Shown here: positions 26,928-35,888 of the stretch, piece after piece | Layout: every line of letters starts with the position of its first letter | Position numbering within the stretch: position 1 is the first letter of the stretch | Source of the DNA: Candidatus Binatia bacterium | GTDB taxonomy: Bacteria > Desulfobacterota > Binatia > UBA9968 | Assembly (NCBI GenBank): GCA_036504975.1 | Contig: DASXUF010000049.1 | Span: 16,058-80,057 of the forward strand | Direction of reading: 5' to 3' | Length of the DNA stretch: 64,000 bases | Translations under genes and position numbers: made by a program | Notes under the pieces: generated by a model | Database searches by the model: none | The model's input: only the letters and a program-made list of their open reading frames with translations | Told to the model about the DNA's origin: nothing

Positions 26928-28097
26928 ATGGATTACGAGTCGCTGTTGGCTTTCTTGATGTTCGCCTCCTTTGGGCTCCTGCTTTACACCTATGCGGGTT
27001 ATCCGGCGGTCCTCTGGGCGGCGAGCCGATGGGTTCGCTCCAAAGAACGGCCGAGCGTCGAGCCCGCGGCGTGGCCTCGGGTGAGCGTCCTGGTCTCGGC
27101 CTACAACGAAGAGACCACCATCGGAGAGCGCATCGCCAATCTTTTGAGCCTCGACTATCCCGCCGACCGGATCGAGATACTCATCGGGTCGGACGGCTCG
27201 ACGGACCGGACGTGCGAGATCGTGCGCGCTTACGAGAGCCACGGGGCGCGGCTCCTCTGCTTCGAACAGCGCAGGGGAAAGGCCAGCGTGCTCAACGATC
27301 TCATCGCCCGGGCCAGAAACGACATCGTCGTCCTGACCGACGCCAACACGTTCTTTCGCCCGGACGCGGTGCGCGCCTTGGTCAAGGCGCTGTTGCGTTA
27401 TCCCGCCGGCGCGATCGCCGTCGGGCGTTTGGATCTCCGCGCGCCTTCGGACAACGGCAATCTCGACGGGGCCTACTGGAGCTATGAAACGTGGATCAAG
27501 ACGCTCGAATCGCGCTTCGGCAGCCTGGTCGGGGCCAACGGCGCGATTTACGCGTTTCATCGCGAGCGCTATCGGCCGCTGCCCAAAGACGCGATCGTCG
27601 ACGACTTCCTGATTCCGATGTTCATGCGGCTCGCTTCGGGCGACCGGATTTATTTCGTTCCCGAGGCGCGGGCGTGGGAAAGATCGCCGGAGGAAGTCAG
27701 AGACGAATTCTACCGCCACGCGCGGATCGGCGCGGGCAATTTTCAGGCGCTGCGCTGGACGTGGAGATTGCTGCTCCCGTGGCGGGGAACCATCGCGCTC
27801 GCCTACTTTTCGCACAAGGTGCTGCGCTGGTTCGGCCCGTGGCTGATGCTCACCGGCTTTGTGGCCAACTTGCGCCTCTTGCACGTCCCGGCTTTCGCGC
27901 TCATCTTTCTCGGCCAGGTCGTGCTCTACGAGCTTGCCTTCGGCGCCCTGCTCTTGCATCGGGTGCCGCTGGTGGGCCGGGCGGCCTCGGCGATGCGCTA
28001 CTTTCTTATTCTCAACGTCGCGCTCCTGGTCGGCCTGGGACGCTTCGTTCTCGGCGTCGAGCGGCCGTTCTGGAGCACCGCGCCGCGCAGAGCTTGA
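26928..28097 (+). CDS. GT2-family processive-type glycosyltransferase
   Basis: This 389-aa membrane enzyme has an N-terminal membrane segment (about residues 5-27) and a GT-A domain. Its motifs are VSVLVSAYNEETTI, IGSDGSTDRT, LTDANTFFRPD (DxD-like) and DDFLIPMFMRL. The acceptor-side RIGAGNFQALRW resembles the QxxRW box of synthases. Two to four C-terminal membrane segments follow. This layout is that of cellulose/hyaluronan/NodC-like transferases, so it may make a backbone linkage. It is convergent with the next gene, only 6 bp away. Confidence 0.83.
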   Translation: MDYESLLAFLMFASFGLLLYTYAGYPAVLWAASRWVRSKERPSVEPAAWPRVSVLVSAYNEETTIGERIANLLSLDYPADRIEILIGSDGSTDRTCEIVRAYESHGARLLCFEQRRGKASVLNDLIARARNDIVVLTDANTFFRPDAVRALVKALLRYPAGAIAVGRLDLRAPSDNGNLDGAYWSYETWIKTLESRFGSLVGANGAIYAFHRERYRPLPKDAIVDDFLIPMFMRLASGDRIYFVPEARAWERSPEEVRDEFYRHARIGAGNFQALRWTWRLLLPWRGTIALAYFSHKVLRWFGPWLMLTGFVANLRLLHVPAFALIFLGQVVLYELAFGALLLHRVPLVGRAASAMRYFLILNVALLVGLGRFVLGVERPFWSTAPRRA

Positions 28098-28103
28098 CCG
28101 CGC

Positions 28104-30572
28104 TCAGTAGCCGGAAATCATGGCATTGGCAATCGTGCTTTGCGGTCCCGCCAGGCTGGCATCGACCAGCAGCGGATAAGTGGGCGCCTTGGCGCTCGTG
28201 TAGAAGACCGACCCGTTCTTCGAATACTTGACGACGCCCGATGCCACGGCGACGCGGAAAACGTCTCCGGGGACGTAGGAGACCGAGCCGAACTTGTATA
28301 CTCCATTCTCGTAAATCTCTACATAGCCGCTGGGTGAGCCGTTCCATAAGGCGATGGCGAAATCGATGTCCGCACGCGAGGTGTCGGTGTTACCGCGGCT
28401 GAGCCCTACCGCGCGCTGCGTCGTCGTCTCGGAAGCGGTGAACTCGACGTAGCCGTTGCCGGACGGGATCGACTGGAGCGACTGCGCCCCGGAGTTGCCG
28501 CAACCGCCGCAGCTCTCCTTAAGCGAATTGGCGGTCGCGGTGGCGTTGACCAGATTGGTCCAGGTCACCGGACCCGTGATCTTCGCGCCTTTGACCGTGA
28601 CGGTGACCGGCTGAGAGGTCGCGGTATTTCCGGCTTTGTCCCTAGCAACTGCGGTGATCGTATGCGCGCCGTTGGTAAAGTTGCCGGTGTACCAGTAGCG
28701 CGCGAAGGGCCGCACCGTGTCTTCGGTGCCGAGATTTTTGCCGTCGATCTTGAATTGGACTCCTACGACGCCGACGTTATCCGACGCCGACGCAGTGACA
28801 TAGATCTGACCCTGGACGATGGCGCCGGCAACCGGTGCCGTGATGGAGACCGTCGGCGGCGTAACGTCTCCCGGAGGCGGTGGAGCGCTGGCGAGAGTCG
28901 TGAACGTCTTGTCCGTCGACGTCGCCAGGTTTCCGGCGGCGTCCCGAGATTTGACCCGGTAATGATACAGCGTGTTCGCCGCCAGGCCGCTCAGGTTTTG
29001 CGAGTGGGAGGTCACCATGCTTCCGTTCAGCGTCGTCACGCTGCCATAAGCGGTCGTGGCGCCGTATTCGACTTGCGAGTCGCTGGCTTCGTCGGTCGTC
29101 CACGTGATCGTGGCTCCCGATGATGTGATGAGCGGCGCCAAGACGGCGCTGATGACCGGAGGCGTGGTGTCCGTCGGCGGAGGCGGCGGGCTGGTGCCTG
29201 CGACCAGCAACTGGGACGGAACTTTGACGATGAACGCATCCTGCCGATTGCTTCCCATGTTGCTCGTCCAGATAAAATATTGTCCGGTGACGTCGATGTT
29301 GCCTTTGGGCAGCTTGCAATAATCACCGCAGCCGCCGCCATCGCCTCCCGCCGCGTTCAAGTTGGTCATGACCGGAGCGACGACCAAAACATCCATGGAA
29401 GTGTCGAGACGAAAACAAACGACCTCATTCAAGCGCGGGTCGTTGACGCGATTGGCGTTGCTGCCGCACGCGTATTGCTGGTTCTGCGCCAGGCCGGCTT
29501 TGGTGTTCGAATGAGCGATGTGTCCGATGCCGCCGTTCCAGGTCGTCGTGCGATAAACCTGCGTGCCCTGCAAGGGACTCTGGCCGTACTTCCAAACGGT
29601 CACCACGCCGGGTACCGCGCTATTGATCAGCGCTCCCGCCGTATAACCAAAGCCGTTATCCGAATGGCCCACGGCCCCGTTCGCTTCCAGGAGACGCGTC
29701 TCGATGTTCGTGCTGAGGTCGATGATGCGGTTATCGACGTCTGTGGTGGCGCTCGATACCTTGTCTTTGATCAGCAGATAACGGCCGCTCTTGTCGATCT
29801 GGCATTCGTCGTAGTGAAGCCCGAGGGTCGGGTAAAATAAAAACTGACCGGCGGCTTCCTTATAGACCAAACAGCCGAGGTCCCGGTCGGTCGCCTTGTC
29901 CCTTAGAGTGGCCGAGTGAACCTTGTCGTCGGCGCTCGAGTGCATCTGGATCGCGTACCGGTTGGTCCCGAACAGCCCGGGTTGCGTGGAGACGTCGAAC
30001 ACGGTCGTCATGGTCTTCGAGATCACGTCGTAGCGATAAAGCTGCGGGCCGTAGCCGATCACGTACAGCATGTTCGGCTGGGTCGCGCTGAAGTACCAGC
30101 CTTCGCCGCTGTGATTTCTAAAGTTGCTCGTCGAAGGGAACAGCGGCCCTAGGTTCGTCACCTGATCCGTAACCTTGTTGTAGCTGAACAGAGTCGGCCC
30201 GGTGCCGCCATGGTTTACGTCCAACCCTAAAACAATCAGCATGGTATTGCTGGCCTGGTGATTGTTGATGTTGCGCCAATAGGAATAGCCGACGGAGAAA
30301 ACGCAGTCCTGGCCGGCGCAGTCGCTTGGCAGCGTCAGTCGTATGCCTTCCGTGTTATAAGGCGTCGGAAAACTGAAAGGTCCCCTCGAGGTGGGAAGAA
30401 ATTGTTGAATTTGCGCCGCCGTGTACGTGGGTCTGACGTTGGTGCTAGTCGCTTTTTCGATAAAGCCGCCGGGATTTTGAGCGGCTCCGGGAACGGCCGA
30501 GAGCGGGATCGCCGCCATCGCTGTAAGGGCTATCGCCAACCGGATGGAAGGCGGCAAAAAACGAAACTTCAT
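28104..30572 (-). CDS. Secreted multidomain protein: propeller-like domain, FnIII, Ig-like and C-terminal beta domain
   Basis: The protein is about 822 aa. It has a signal peptide (residues 1-31, ending PGAAQ). Residues about 32-455 are a paralogue of the protein at 15203, sharing GGFIEKAT, GWYFSATQPNMLYV, HSSADDKVHS, DECQIDKSGRYLLI, HIAHSNTKA and NIDVTGQYFIWTSNMG. A proline linker leads to a fibronectin III domain (about 460-555), then an Ig-like domain of the SASDNVGVVGVQFKIDGK type (about 570-655). A last domain has ESCGGCGN and YVEIYENGVYKF, recalling lectin/SPRY-like sandwiches. I chose the ATG at 30572 for its GGAGGAG box and signal peptide. It is probably extracellular and polysaccharide-binding or -acting; the function is unknown. 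Confidence 0.82.
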   Translation of the reverse strand: MKFRFLPPSIRLAIALTAMAAIPLSAVPGAAQNPGGFIEKATSTNVRPTYTAAQIQQFLPTSRGPFSFPTPYNTEGIRLTLPSDCAGQDCVFSVGYSYWRNINNHQASNTMLIVLGLDVNHGGTGPTLFSYNKVTDQVTNLGPLFPSTSNFRNHSGEGWYFSATQPNMLYVIGYGPQLYRYDVISKTMTTVFDVSTQPGLFGTNRYAIQMHSSADDKVHSATLRDKATDRDLGCLVYKEAAGQFLFYPTLGLHYDECQIDKSGRYLLIKDKVSSATTDVDNRIIDLSTNIETRLLEANGAVGHSDNGFGYTAGALINSAVPGVVTVWKYGQSPLQGTQVYRTTTWNGGIGHIAHSNTKAGLAQNQQYACGSNANRVNDPRLNEVVCFRLDTSMDVLVVAPVMTNLNAAGGDGGGCGDYCKLPKGNIDVTGQYFIWTSNMGSNRQDAFIVKVPSQLLVAGTSPPPPPTDTTPPVISAVLAPLITSSGATITWTTDEASDSQVEYGATTAYGSVTTLNGSMVTSHSQNLSGLAANTLYHYRVKSRDAAGNLATSTDKTFTTLASAPPPPGDVTPPTVSITAPVAGAIVQGQIYVTASASDNVGVVGVQFKIDGKNLGTEDTVRPFARYWYTGNFTNGAHTITAVARDKAGNTATSQPVTVTVKGAKITGPVTWTNLVNATATANSLKESCGGCGNSGAQSLQSIPSGNGYVEFTASETTTQRAVGLSRGNTDTSRADIDFAIALWNGSPSGYVEIYENGVYKFGSVSYVPGDVFRVAVASGVVKYSKNGSVFYTSAKAPTYPLLVDASLAGPQSTIANAMISGY

Positions 30573-30644
30573 AACCTTTGCTTCTCCTCCGTAGGTAAAG
30601 TGAGTTCCTGGTGCGTCTGTGGCCAAGACTGCCCTTAGCGAGCG

Positions 30645-30659
30645 CGATGTGATACATCG
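30645..30659. promoter_or_regulatory. Palindrome in the divergent promoter region of the secreted protein and kinase genes
   Basis: CGATGT and ACATCG are perfect 6-bp arms around GAT. They lie in the 121-bp gap between the ATG at 30572 (- strand) and the ATG at 30694 (+ strand). This is a plausible operator for coordinated control, possibly by the response regulator encoded at 33067. No experiment or second copy supports it. Confidence 0.4.
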
Positions 30660-30693
30660 TTCTCTGAGGGAAAGGCCTCAGGAATTGAGGGAA

Positions 30694-33018
30694 ATGGCTG
30701 CCCGAAAATCAAGTTTCGAGGATATCTTCAGAGCGCAAGATCCCTTCATCAGCGACGGTTTTCAGTTCTTCCTGCGCGAGGTCGCGGTCGCTCGCGATTC
30801 CAAAACGCTCCGGGATTTTCTTATCCGGTTTAACGGCGAGCTTTATCGCGCGGCGTGGGTCGACAAGGCGGCCAAGGTCCCCTGGGCGCCCGACATGCTG
30901 GCGGCGCTGGTCAACACGAATCCGAGCCTCATCTTTCTCGCCTTTCGCGAGCTGTTCGACGAGATGAAACTGCATTATCAGGACCCCTTGACCGAGATCC
31001 TGTTCGACACAGCGCACAGGGTTCCGCTGTTGATTTCGGTGCTGGGTGAAATCGTTCTGAAGGAAAGCCGGCTGGTGCAGCTCAGGGTCAGGGCTTTGGA
31101 GGGGCTCTTCACCCGGCTGGCTTTGGGACGAAGGCCCTTCCAGGCGGGAACGGGGGTCGAAGACACGCTCCGCTCTCTCAACGAGATTCTCCAACAGCTA
31201 AAGCGGGAAACCGTGAGCGGCGCGATCAAACGTCACGAACGCTTGGCCAAAGATCTTCAAGCCGTCCATCGTCTCCTGCCGGGCCTCACTTGCAACCGTT
31301 CGACGGAGACCGGCGCCGAAGCGGATCCGATCCCATCGGCGCACCGCGAGATTCTGGAGCTGCTGCAGGCGATCCTGGAACAATCGTCCGCGACGCTGGC
31401 GGCCGCCGATTCCGCCGGGACGATTCTCAAAATTCTCCGCGCCAATACGCCGCTCCCCGCGTGGCATCCGTCCGCTTCCCCGTGGAACCGGCGCGCGCGC
31501 CCCGCCGCTAGCAAGGGACGGAACGGCCGCGAAAAATACCAACCGGGCGTCAAGCCGCGCGTCGGAGAAGAGAGCCCCGTGCTCGATGCGCCGGGAGAAG
31601 GTTCTAAAGTCGTCCTGGCGCTGATCATCGACCGGGCCATCGCCATCGTCCTGGAAATCGCCGGGGCGGCGTGGCGGCCGGAGAGCGCTCGGCAGAAAGC
31701 GAATCCGGCCGCGGAGACCTTGCTGAATCCGTCCGACCCGCCGCTGCTGGAATCGGCCCTGGTCGATCCGAAGTCCCAGCCGAAGACGCGCAACATGGCC
31801 GCGGCGCTCCTGTCGCTGTTGAGCTACGCGCTCTCCACGGTCCGGCTGTCGCCGCGCGCCGAGTTCTACTGCCGGTTGTTTCTCATGCCGCACCGCGCTG
31901 GCGGCATCCACTACCGGCTCCGCGACGAGGACGATCGCGCCCTCATCGACGCCGAGGAAAAGATCGACTTCTTGTTCGAGGCGCTGGACGAAGAATCCGA
32001 CTACGTGCGCTGGAACGCGGCCACGCTCTGCTATCAGTCGGCCCGGCACCATCCCGAATGGTTCAAGCCCAAGCACTACATCAAGCTGATGTCGCTCCTC
32101 TCGGACGAGCATTACGGCATCCGGCTCGACGTGATGCGGACGATCCGGACGCTGGCCACTTTTCGCAATCAGGAAATCTTCACCGTCATCCACGACGTCT
32201 CCGGCAAGCTCGCCGAGAAAGTCTATCGCGTCAAGGACAAGGACCGCGCGCGCGTCGATCTGGAGACCGCCCTGGGGGTGAGTCTCGCGACCTTGCTGGA
32301 GCGGGTCGACGAATTGCAGGGCGAGGTGCTCCGGCTCGAAAACCGGCGCGAGCACCTGCTGAGCTACTTGGAAAATCAGGCGCTCCGCATCGGCGAAGAG
32401 ATCCATCACGAGGTCCTCAACACGCTCTGCAGCAACCTCGCGACCGCGATCGACGAGCGCGACTTTGCCGACGCCGAGACCCGTCTGAAGGACGTCGTCA
32501 CGGAACTGCGCCGGATCATGAACCACCTCTACCCGAAGGATTTGGAAGCCGAGGGGTTTGTGGCGACGGTCCGCAAGCGTCTCGAAGACGCAAAAATCCA
32601 GATGCGCCGGCGCGTGGCGAAATTCGGCGTCGAGTTCGAATGCGCCGCCGACATCACCGACGAGACCATCGCGGCGAGCCTGCGCGACAAATCGCATCTG
32701 GTGCTGCTTTACCGAATCGTTTCGGAGGCGCTGATCAACGCGCGCAAGCACGCTCACGGAACCACGCTGGCGCTGCGCATCCGACGGCCGCGAACCGGCG
32801 TCATCGAGATATCGATCGCCGATAACGGACGCGGCGGCGGCGGTCCGTTCGAGCAGAGCTTCGGCATCGACCTGATGCAGCGGCGCGCCGAGGACATCGA
32901 CGCCGAGATCGAATACAAAAGAACCTCCTCAGCGGGAGGAACCACCGTCGTCATCCGCCTGCCGGAAGAGTCCAACTCGCGGGCGACGAACGGATCGAAG
33001 CTCTCCGGCGCGATCTGA
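30694..33018 (+). CDS. NarL-type sensor histidine kinase with HEAT-like N-terminal region
   Basis: The protein is about 774 aa with no obvious membrane segment. The first 500 or so residues are helical, with HEAT-like units (VRWNAATLCYQSARHHPEWF, YGIRLDVMRTIRTLATF) and an unconserved basic linker. A coiled coil (LLERVDELQGEVLRLENRRE) leads to a HisKA_3-like box, GEEIHHEVLNTL, with probable phospho-His571. The HATPase has the N-box ALINARKHAH and the G-box ADNGRGGGG. A GTG at 30619 would add 25 residues. The response regulator gene follows after 48 bp, so they form a two-component pair. The input is probably a cytoplasmic partner protein or ligand. Confidence 0.78.
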   Translation: MAARKSSFEDIFRAQDPFISDGFQFFLREVAVARDSKTLRDFLIRFNGELYRAAWVDKAAKVPWAPDMLAALVNTNPSLIFLAFRELFDEMKLHYQDPLTEILFDTAHRVPLLISVLGEIVLKESRLVQLRVRALEGLFTRLALGRRPFQAGTGVEDTLRSLNEILQQLKRETVSGAIKRHERLAKDLQAVHRLLPGLTCNRSTETGAEADPIPSAHREILELLQAILEQSSATLAAADSAGTILKILRANTPLPAWHPSASPWNRRARPAASKGRNGREKYQPGVKPRVGEESPVLDAPGEGSKVVLALIIDRAIAIVLEIAGAAWRPESARQKANPAAETLLNPSDPPLLESALVDPKSQPKTRNMAAALLSLLSYALSTVRLSPRAEFYCRLFLMPHRAGGIHYRLRDEDDRALIDAEEKIDFLFEALDEESDYVRWNAATLCYQSARHHPEWFKPKHYIKLMSLLSDEHYGIRLDVMRTIRTLATFRNQEIFTVIHDVSGKLAEKVYRVKDKDRARVDLETALGVSLATLLERVDELQGEVLRLENRREHLLSYLENQALRIGEEIHHEVLNTLCSNLATAIDERDFADAETRLKDVVTELRRIMNHLYPKDLEAEGFVATVRKRLEDAKIQMRRRVAKFGVEFECAADITDETIAASLRDKSHLVLLYRIVSEALINARKHAHGTTLALRIRRPRTGVIEISIADNGRGGGGPFEQSFGIDLMQRRAEDIDAEIEYKRTSSAGGTTVVIRLPEESNSRATNGSKLSGAI

Positions 33019-33066
33019 TCCCGCCCCACCGGAGCCGCCGCTTCTACCGCTCGGCTTTCATCCGCC

Positions 33067-33951
33067 GTGGCGAAGACACAAAAAAAAGCCAAGAAAGAGG
33101 CCAAAAAAGAAGGCCTCCGTATTCTCGTCGCCGACGACTCGCCCGACTCCATCGATCAGATGAGCGCCTGGATCCGGGAGCGCTGGCCCGAGGCCGAGAT
33201 TTACCGGGCGCAGACGCCGGAGGAGGCCTTCTCGCAGGCGGCGGACGAGAGCGTGGAGAACATCGTCCTCGACCTCGACTTCGTCGTGCCGCGCGTCTCG
33301 GGCGTGGCGATCGCGCGGCGCATCCTCCAAGCCAGAGCGCGAGACAAGAAGCTCAGCACGCGGATTCTTTTCCGCACCGTCCACGCCGGCGATCCCAGCT
33401 ATCTCCATCAGATCGAAAAGCTCATCGGCGACGAACAGGTGAAGCCGGTCGTTTGGGGCTTCGTGGACAAGGGCGCGATGCCGAAACGGCTCGTGCAAAA
33501 CGCCGTCGAGCAGGTTTTTATTTACGAGCTGTCGTTCACGGATATTTTCAGCCAGAACTTGCGCGACTCGCCTTCGCGGGAAGTCAGCAACCTGGAGTTT
33601 ACTGTCTTGCTTTACATTTGCCTCGGCGTCACCAACGACGGCATCGGATGGCTGATCGGCGCTTCGCGCCAGAGCGTCGAGCGGATTTTGACCGCTTTGT
33701 ACCAAAAGATGAAGATACCGACGCGCCGCGACGCGCCTCAAGGCGTGACCGCACTGCTCGAAAGCCGCGGACGGCTTTATTTCGAAGCCGTGACGCGCGG
33801 CCTGATCAACCCGCATTTGATGAGAGAAGAGGACGCCGCGCTGAGAGAGCGCGTGAAAAAAGGCGCGCTCTCGCCCACGCGCCTCTACATCGACCGCGAT
33901 TGGCTGGAGAAAAAGAACTCCAACGTGCGCCACCTCGCGGGAAATCAATAA
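33067..33951 (+). CDS. Response regulator with receiver and LuxR-like DNA-binding domains
   Basis: This 294-aa protein has a Lys-rich start (about 15 residues), then a receiver domain with the acidic pair in LVADDSPDS, the phospho-acceptor Asp in IVLDLDFV, the switch Thr in FRTVHAGD and the Lys in FVDKGA. A helix-turn-helix region follows (SNLEFTVLLYICLG..IGASRQSVERILTALYQKM), which resembles GerE/LuxR-type output but is divergent. A C-terminal 70-residue extension is unrecognised. It pairs with the kinase just upstream and may control the secreted protein and polysaccharide genes. The start is a GTG. Confidence 0.8.
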   Translation: MAKTQKKAKKEAKKEGLRILVADDSPDSIDQMSAWIRERWPEAEIYRAQTPEEAFSQAADESVENIVLDLDFVVPRVSGVAIARRILQARARDKKLSTRILFRTVHAGDPSYLHQIEKLIGDEQVKPVVWGFVDKGAMPKRLVQNAVEQVFIYELSFTDIFSQNLRDSPSREVSNLEFTVLLYICLGVTNDGIGWLIGASRQSVERILTALYQKMKIPTRRDAPQGVTALLESRGRLYFEAVTRGLINPHLMREEDAALRERVKKGALSPTRLYIDRDWLEKKNSNVRHLAGNQ

Positions 33952-33967
33952 GTACGGTCGCACCACC

Positions 33968-34101
33968 AAGCCCTCAAGCGCGAGCCGTTCCGGGCGAGCT
34001 TGAAAGCCGCAGGCACGGGGACGCGGAGGTTCAACGGCTTGTCCGGTGCTTGGTAACATTTAAAAGGTATCTAGGTTGTCGCTGCAGAGTGAACGGTTTC
34101 A
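33968..34101. repeat. Repeat family A, internally deleted copy 3
   Basis: The left end, AAGCCCTCAAGCGCGAGCC, is the same as the start of the copy at 55415. It then jumps directly to TGAAAGCCGCAGGCAC and GACGCGGAGGTTCAA, which lie some 170 bp further on in the full copies. The right part (TAGGTTG..CGCTGCAGAG) matches the copy at 12811 at about 13083-13102. The last inverted arm is missing. It separates the response regulator from the next gene. Confidence 0.75.
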
Positions 34102-34114
34102 ACACAAGACTAAT

Positions 34115-35725
34115 ATGAACGCTCACAAGTGGAGGCATCTCATTTTCGTTTTTGTCATCTGCCTCGCGACCGCGGTCCTTTACGCCAACGTCACGCGCGC
34201 CTATTTCTGCGCCTACGACGACTTTCTCGAGATTCACCGGGCGGCTTTCGAGGACAGCCGGGACCCTTCCCGGATCTTCACGACGCCGCACTTCAATTCG
34301 CCCAAATACCGCCCGCTGAATCGCTTGCTCAGTCTATGGACCTACCGGGCCGGCGAAGGGAGCCCGCTCCTCTTTCGAATTAGAAACCTGGCGTTTCATC
34401 TGATCAACGTCGCGCTCGTTTACGCGCTCGGTTGGCTGCTGTTCGCTAGCACACCGGTGAGCGTGGCGGCGGCCGCATGGTTCGGCCTTCATCCGCTCGC
34501 CAACCAACCCGTCATCGGCGCGCTATGGGCCAACACCATCGCCCATACCGGCTTCCTCCTGGCGATCGTGACTTTCATCGTGTCGCTGCGAGCGAAGCGC
34601 TGGGCGCTTTGGCTATCGATTGCGATCATCAGCGGCTGGCTGGCGCTTTTGACCTACGACTCCAGCGTCGTCGTCTTCCCGCTGATGGCCGTCTATCTAA
34701 TAATTTATGTTTGGCTTTTTCAGAGACGAATTCTTCCCAGGGGATTCTTGATCGCATGCTGCGGGCTCACGGCGGCGCTCATGGCCGCGTATCTTGTCTT
34801 GAGAGTCGTTTTTGTGTCGCAGGGGTGGTCCCAGGCGGCGAAGACCGTACCCGCGCCGTGGATCGTCGTCAAAAATATCGCCATGTACCTGTTCGCGTTG
34901 CTGTCTCCGCTCGATTCGGTGCTGGCGAACGAATGGCTGAATCTGCCGCTGCCCTCGGAGATCGATCTTGATAATTTTATTCTTGCGGCCGCCGCCCTGG
35001 TGGTGTTACTGGCCATAGGGCTCGCCGCCGCCGTTCGCTACGCCGTTAAACACCCGGAACTGTTCCGCAACCTCGACCGGGCGGCGATCGCGTTCCTGGT
35101 CTCCGCGATCGCATTGCCGCTGTTGCCGGTGCTTTTGTTTGCCTCCCATCCCTCCGAAACCTATTTATATCTGTCCGTCGCCTTCTACGCTCTCCTCTTG
35201 GCTTACGCGCTGGGCCGGGCCATCGACGCCATGCCCATCCCTGGGAAAGAGACGGCCTATGCAGTCGCCGTTCTTTTTTTTGCGGCCATTCTTTCCGCCG
35301 CCACCTGGACGAGAAACGAGCGCGTTCTTAATTGCGCGACGACCGCGAAGCGAATTATTCGCGCCTTGCCGGCGGAGCTTTCAACGGGCGCCCGATGGAC
35401 CGTTTCCTTTGCGCCGGCGCCGGAGTCCCGGCGGACTCCCTATGGCTTTTACGCGCATCGCGGCATCTACACCCTCGGCGACGACGACGGCGCGATCACG
35501 GCCGCGCTGCAATTCGTCTATGGAAACACGCTGCTGGCCGCGAAGCTGATCGAGCCGGAACGATCGGCCGAGGGCTGCCGGAACGTTCGTTCCGCGCGCC
35601 GGCTTTGCCTCATGGTTTACGGCGACGGCCGCATGGAGGCTCTCGGGGCCGCGCCGGCGGACGAGATCAAAAGAATTCCCGTGGGAGTTGAATCCAACCG
35701 ATCCCCGCTTGGAGGTATAGAATGA
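34115..35725 (+). CDS. GT-C-like polytopic membrane protein (TMTC/DUF1736-like)
   Basis: The protein is about 536 aa with ten or more hydrophobic segments and a soluble C-terminal tail of about 130 residues. The first periplasmic loop has YDDFLEIHRAAFED and SPKYRPLNRLLSLW followed by FRIRNLAFHLINVALVYAL, the pattern of GT-C-type mannosyltransferase-like proteins. It may transfer a sugar from a lipid-linked donor outside the membrane. The ATG at 34115 is chosen because an upstream TTG lies inside repeat A. It ends in ATGA overlap with the truncated GT2 gene. Confidence 0.65.
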   Translation: MNAHKWRHLIFVFVICLATAVLYANVTRAYFCAYDDFLEIHRAAFEDSRDPSRIFTTPHFNSPKYRPLNRLLSLWTYRAGEGSPLLFRIRNLAFHLINVALVYALGWLLFASTPVSVAAAAWFGLHPLANQPVIGALWANTIAHTGFLLAIVTFIVSLRAKRWALWLSIAIISGWLALLTYDSSVVVFPLMAVYLIIYVWLFQRRILPRGFLIACCGLTAALMAAYLVLRVVFVSQGWSQAAKTVPAPWIVVKNIAMYLFALLSPLDSVLANEWLNLPLPSEIDLDNFILAAAALVVLLAIGLAAAVRYAVKHPELFRNLDRAAIAFLVSAIALPLLPVLLFASHPSETYLYLSVAFYALLLAYALGRAIDAMPIPGKETAYAVAVLFFAAILSAATWTRNERVLNCATTAKRIIRALPAELSTGARWTVSFAPAPESRRTPYGFYAHRGIYTLGDDDGAITAALQFVYGNTLLAAKLIEPERSAEGCRNVRSARRLCLMVYGDGRMEALGAAPADEIKRIPVGVESNRSPLGGIE

Positions 35726-35829
35726 ACCCATCTCTTAGCGTGATCGTGCCGCTTTATAACGAAGAGCTCGCTTTTTCTGCCGTCGCGGTTAACCTTGCTC
35801 GGGTATTCACTCCGATTGATCGCTTTTAA
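35722..35829 (+). pseudogene. Truncated GT2 glycosyltransferase start
   Basis: Behind a good GGAGG box an ATG opens a 35-codon frame, MNPSLSVIVPLYNEE followed by unrelated residues and a stop. SLSVIVPLYNEE is the canonical first strand and loop of GT2 enzymes such as dolichol-phosphate-mannose-synthase-like proteins. No continuation is found in other frames downstream. The gene has therefore lost all but its first 15 or so codons, most likely by a deletion that also removed the rest of the polysaccharide operon. Confidence 0.7.
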
Positions 35830-35888
35830 CTCTCGCTGCAGAATAGTAGGATGGTGATGAATAGACCGTTCGAGAGGAGGTGAAGGCG

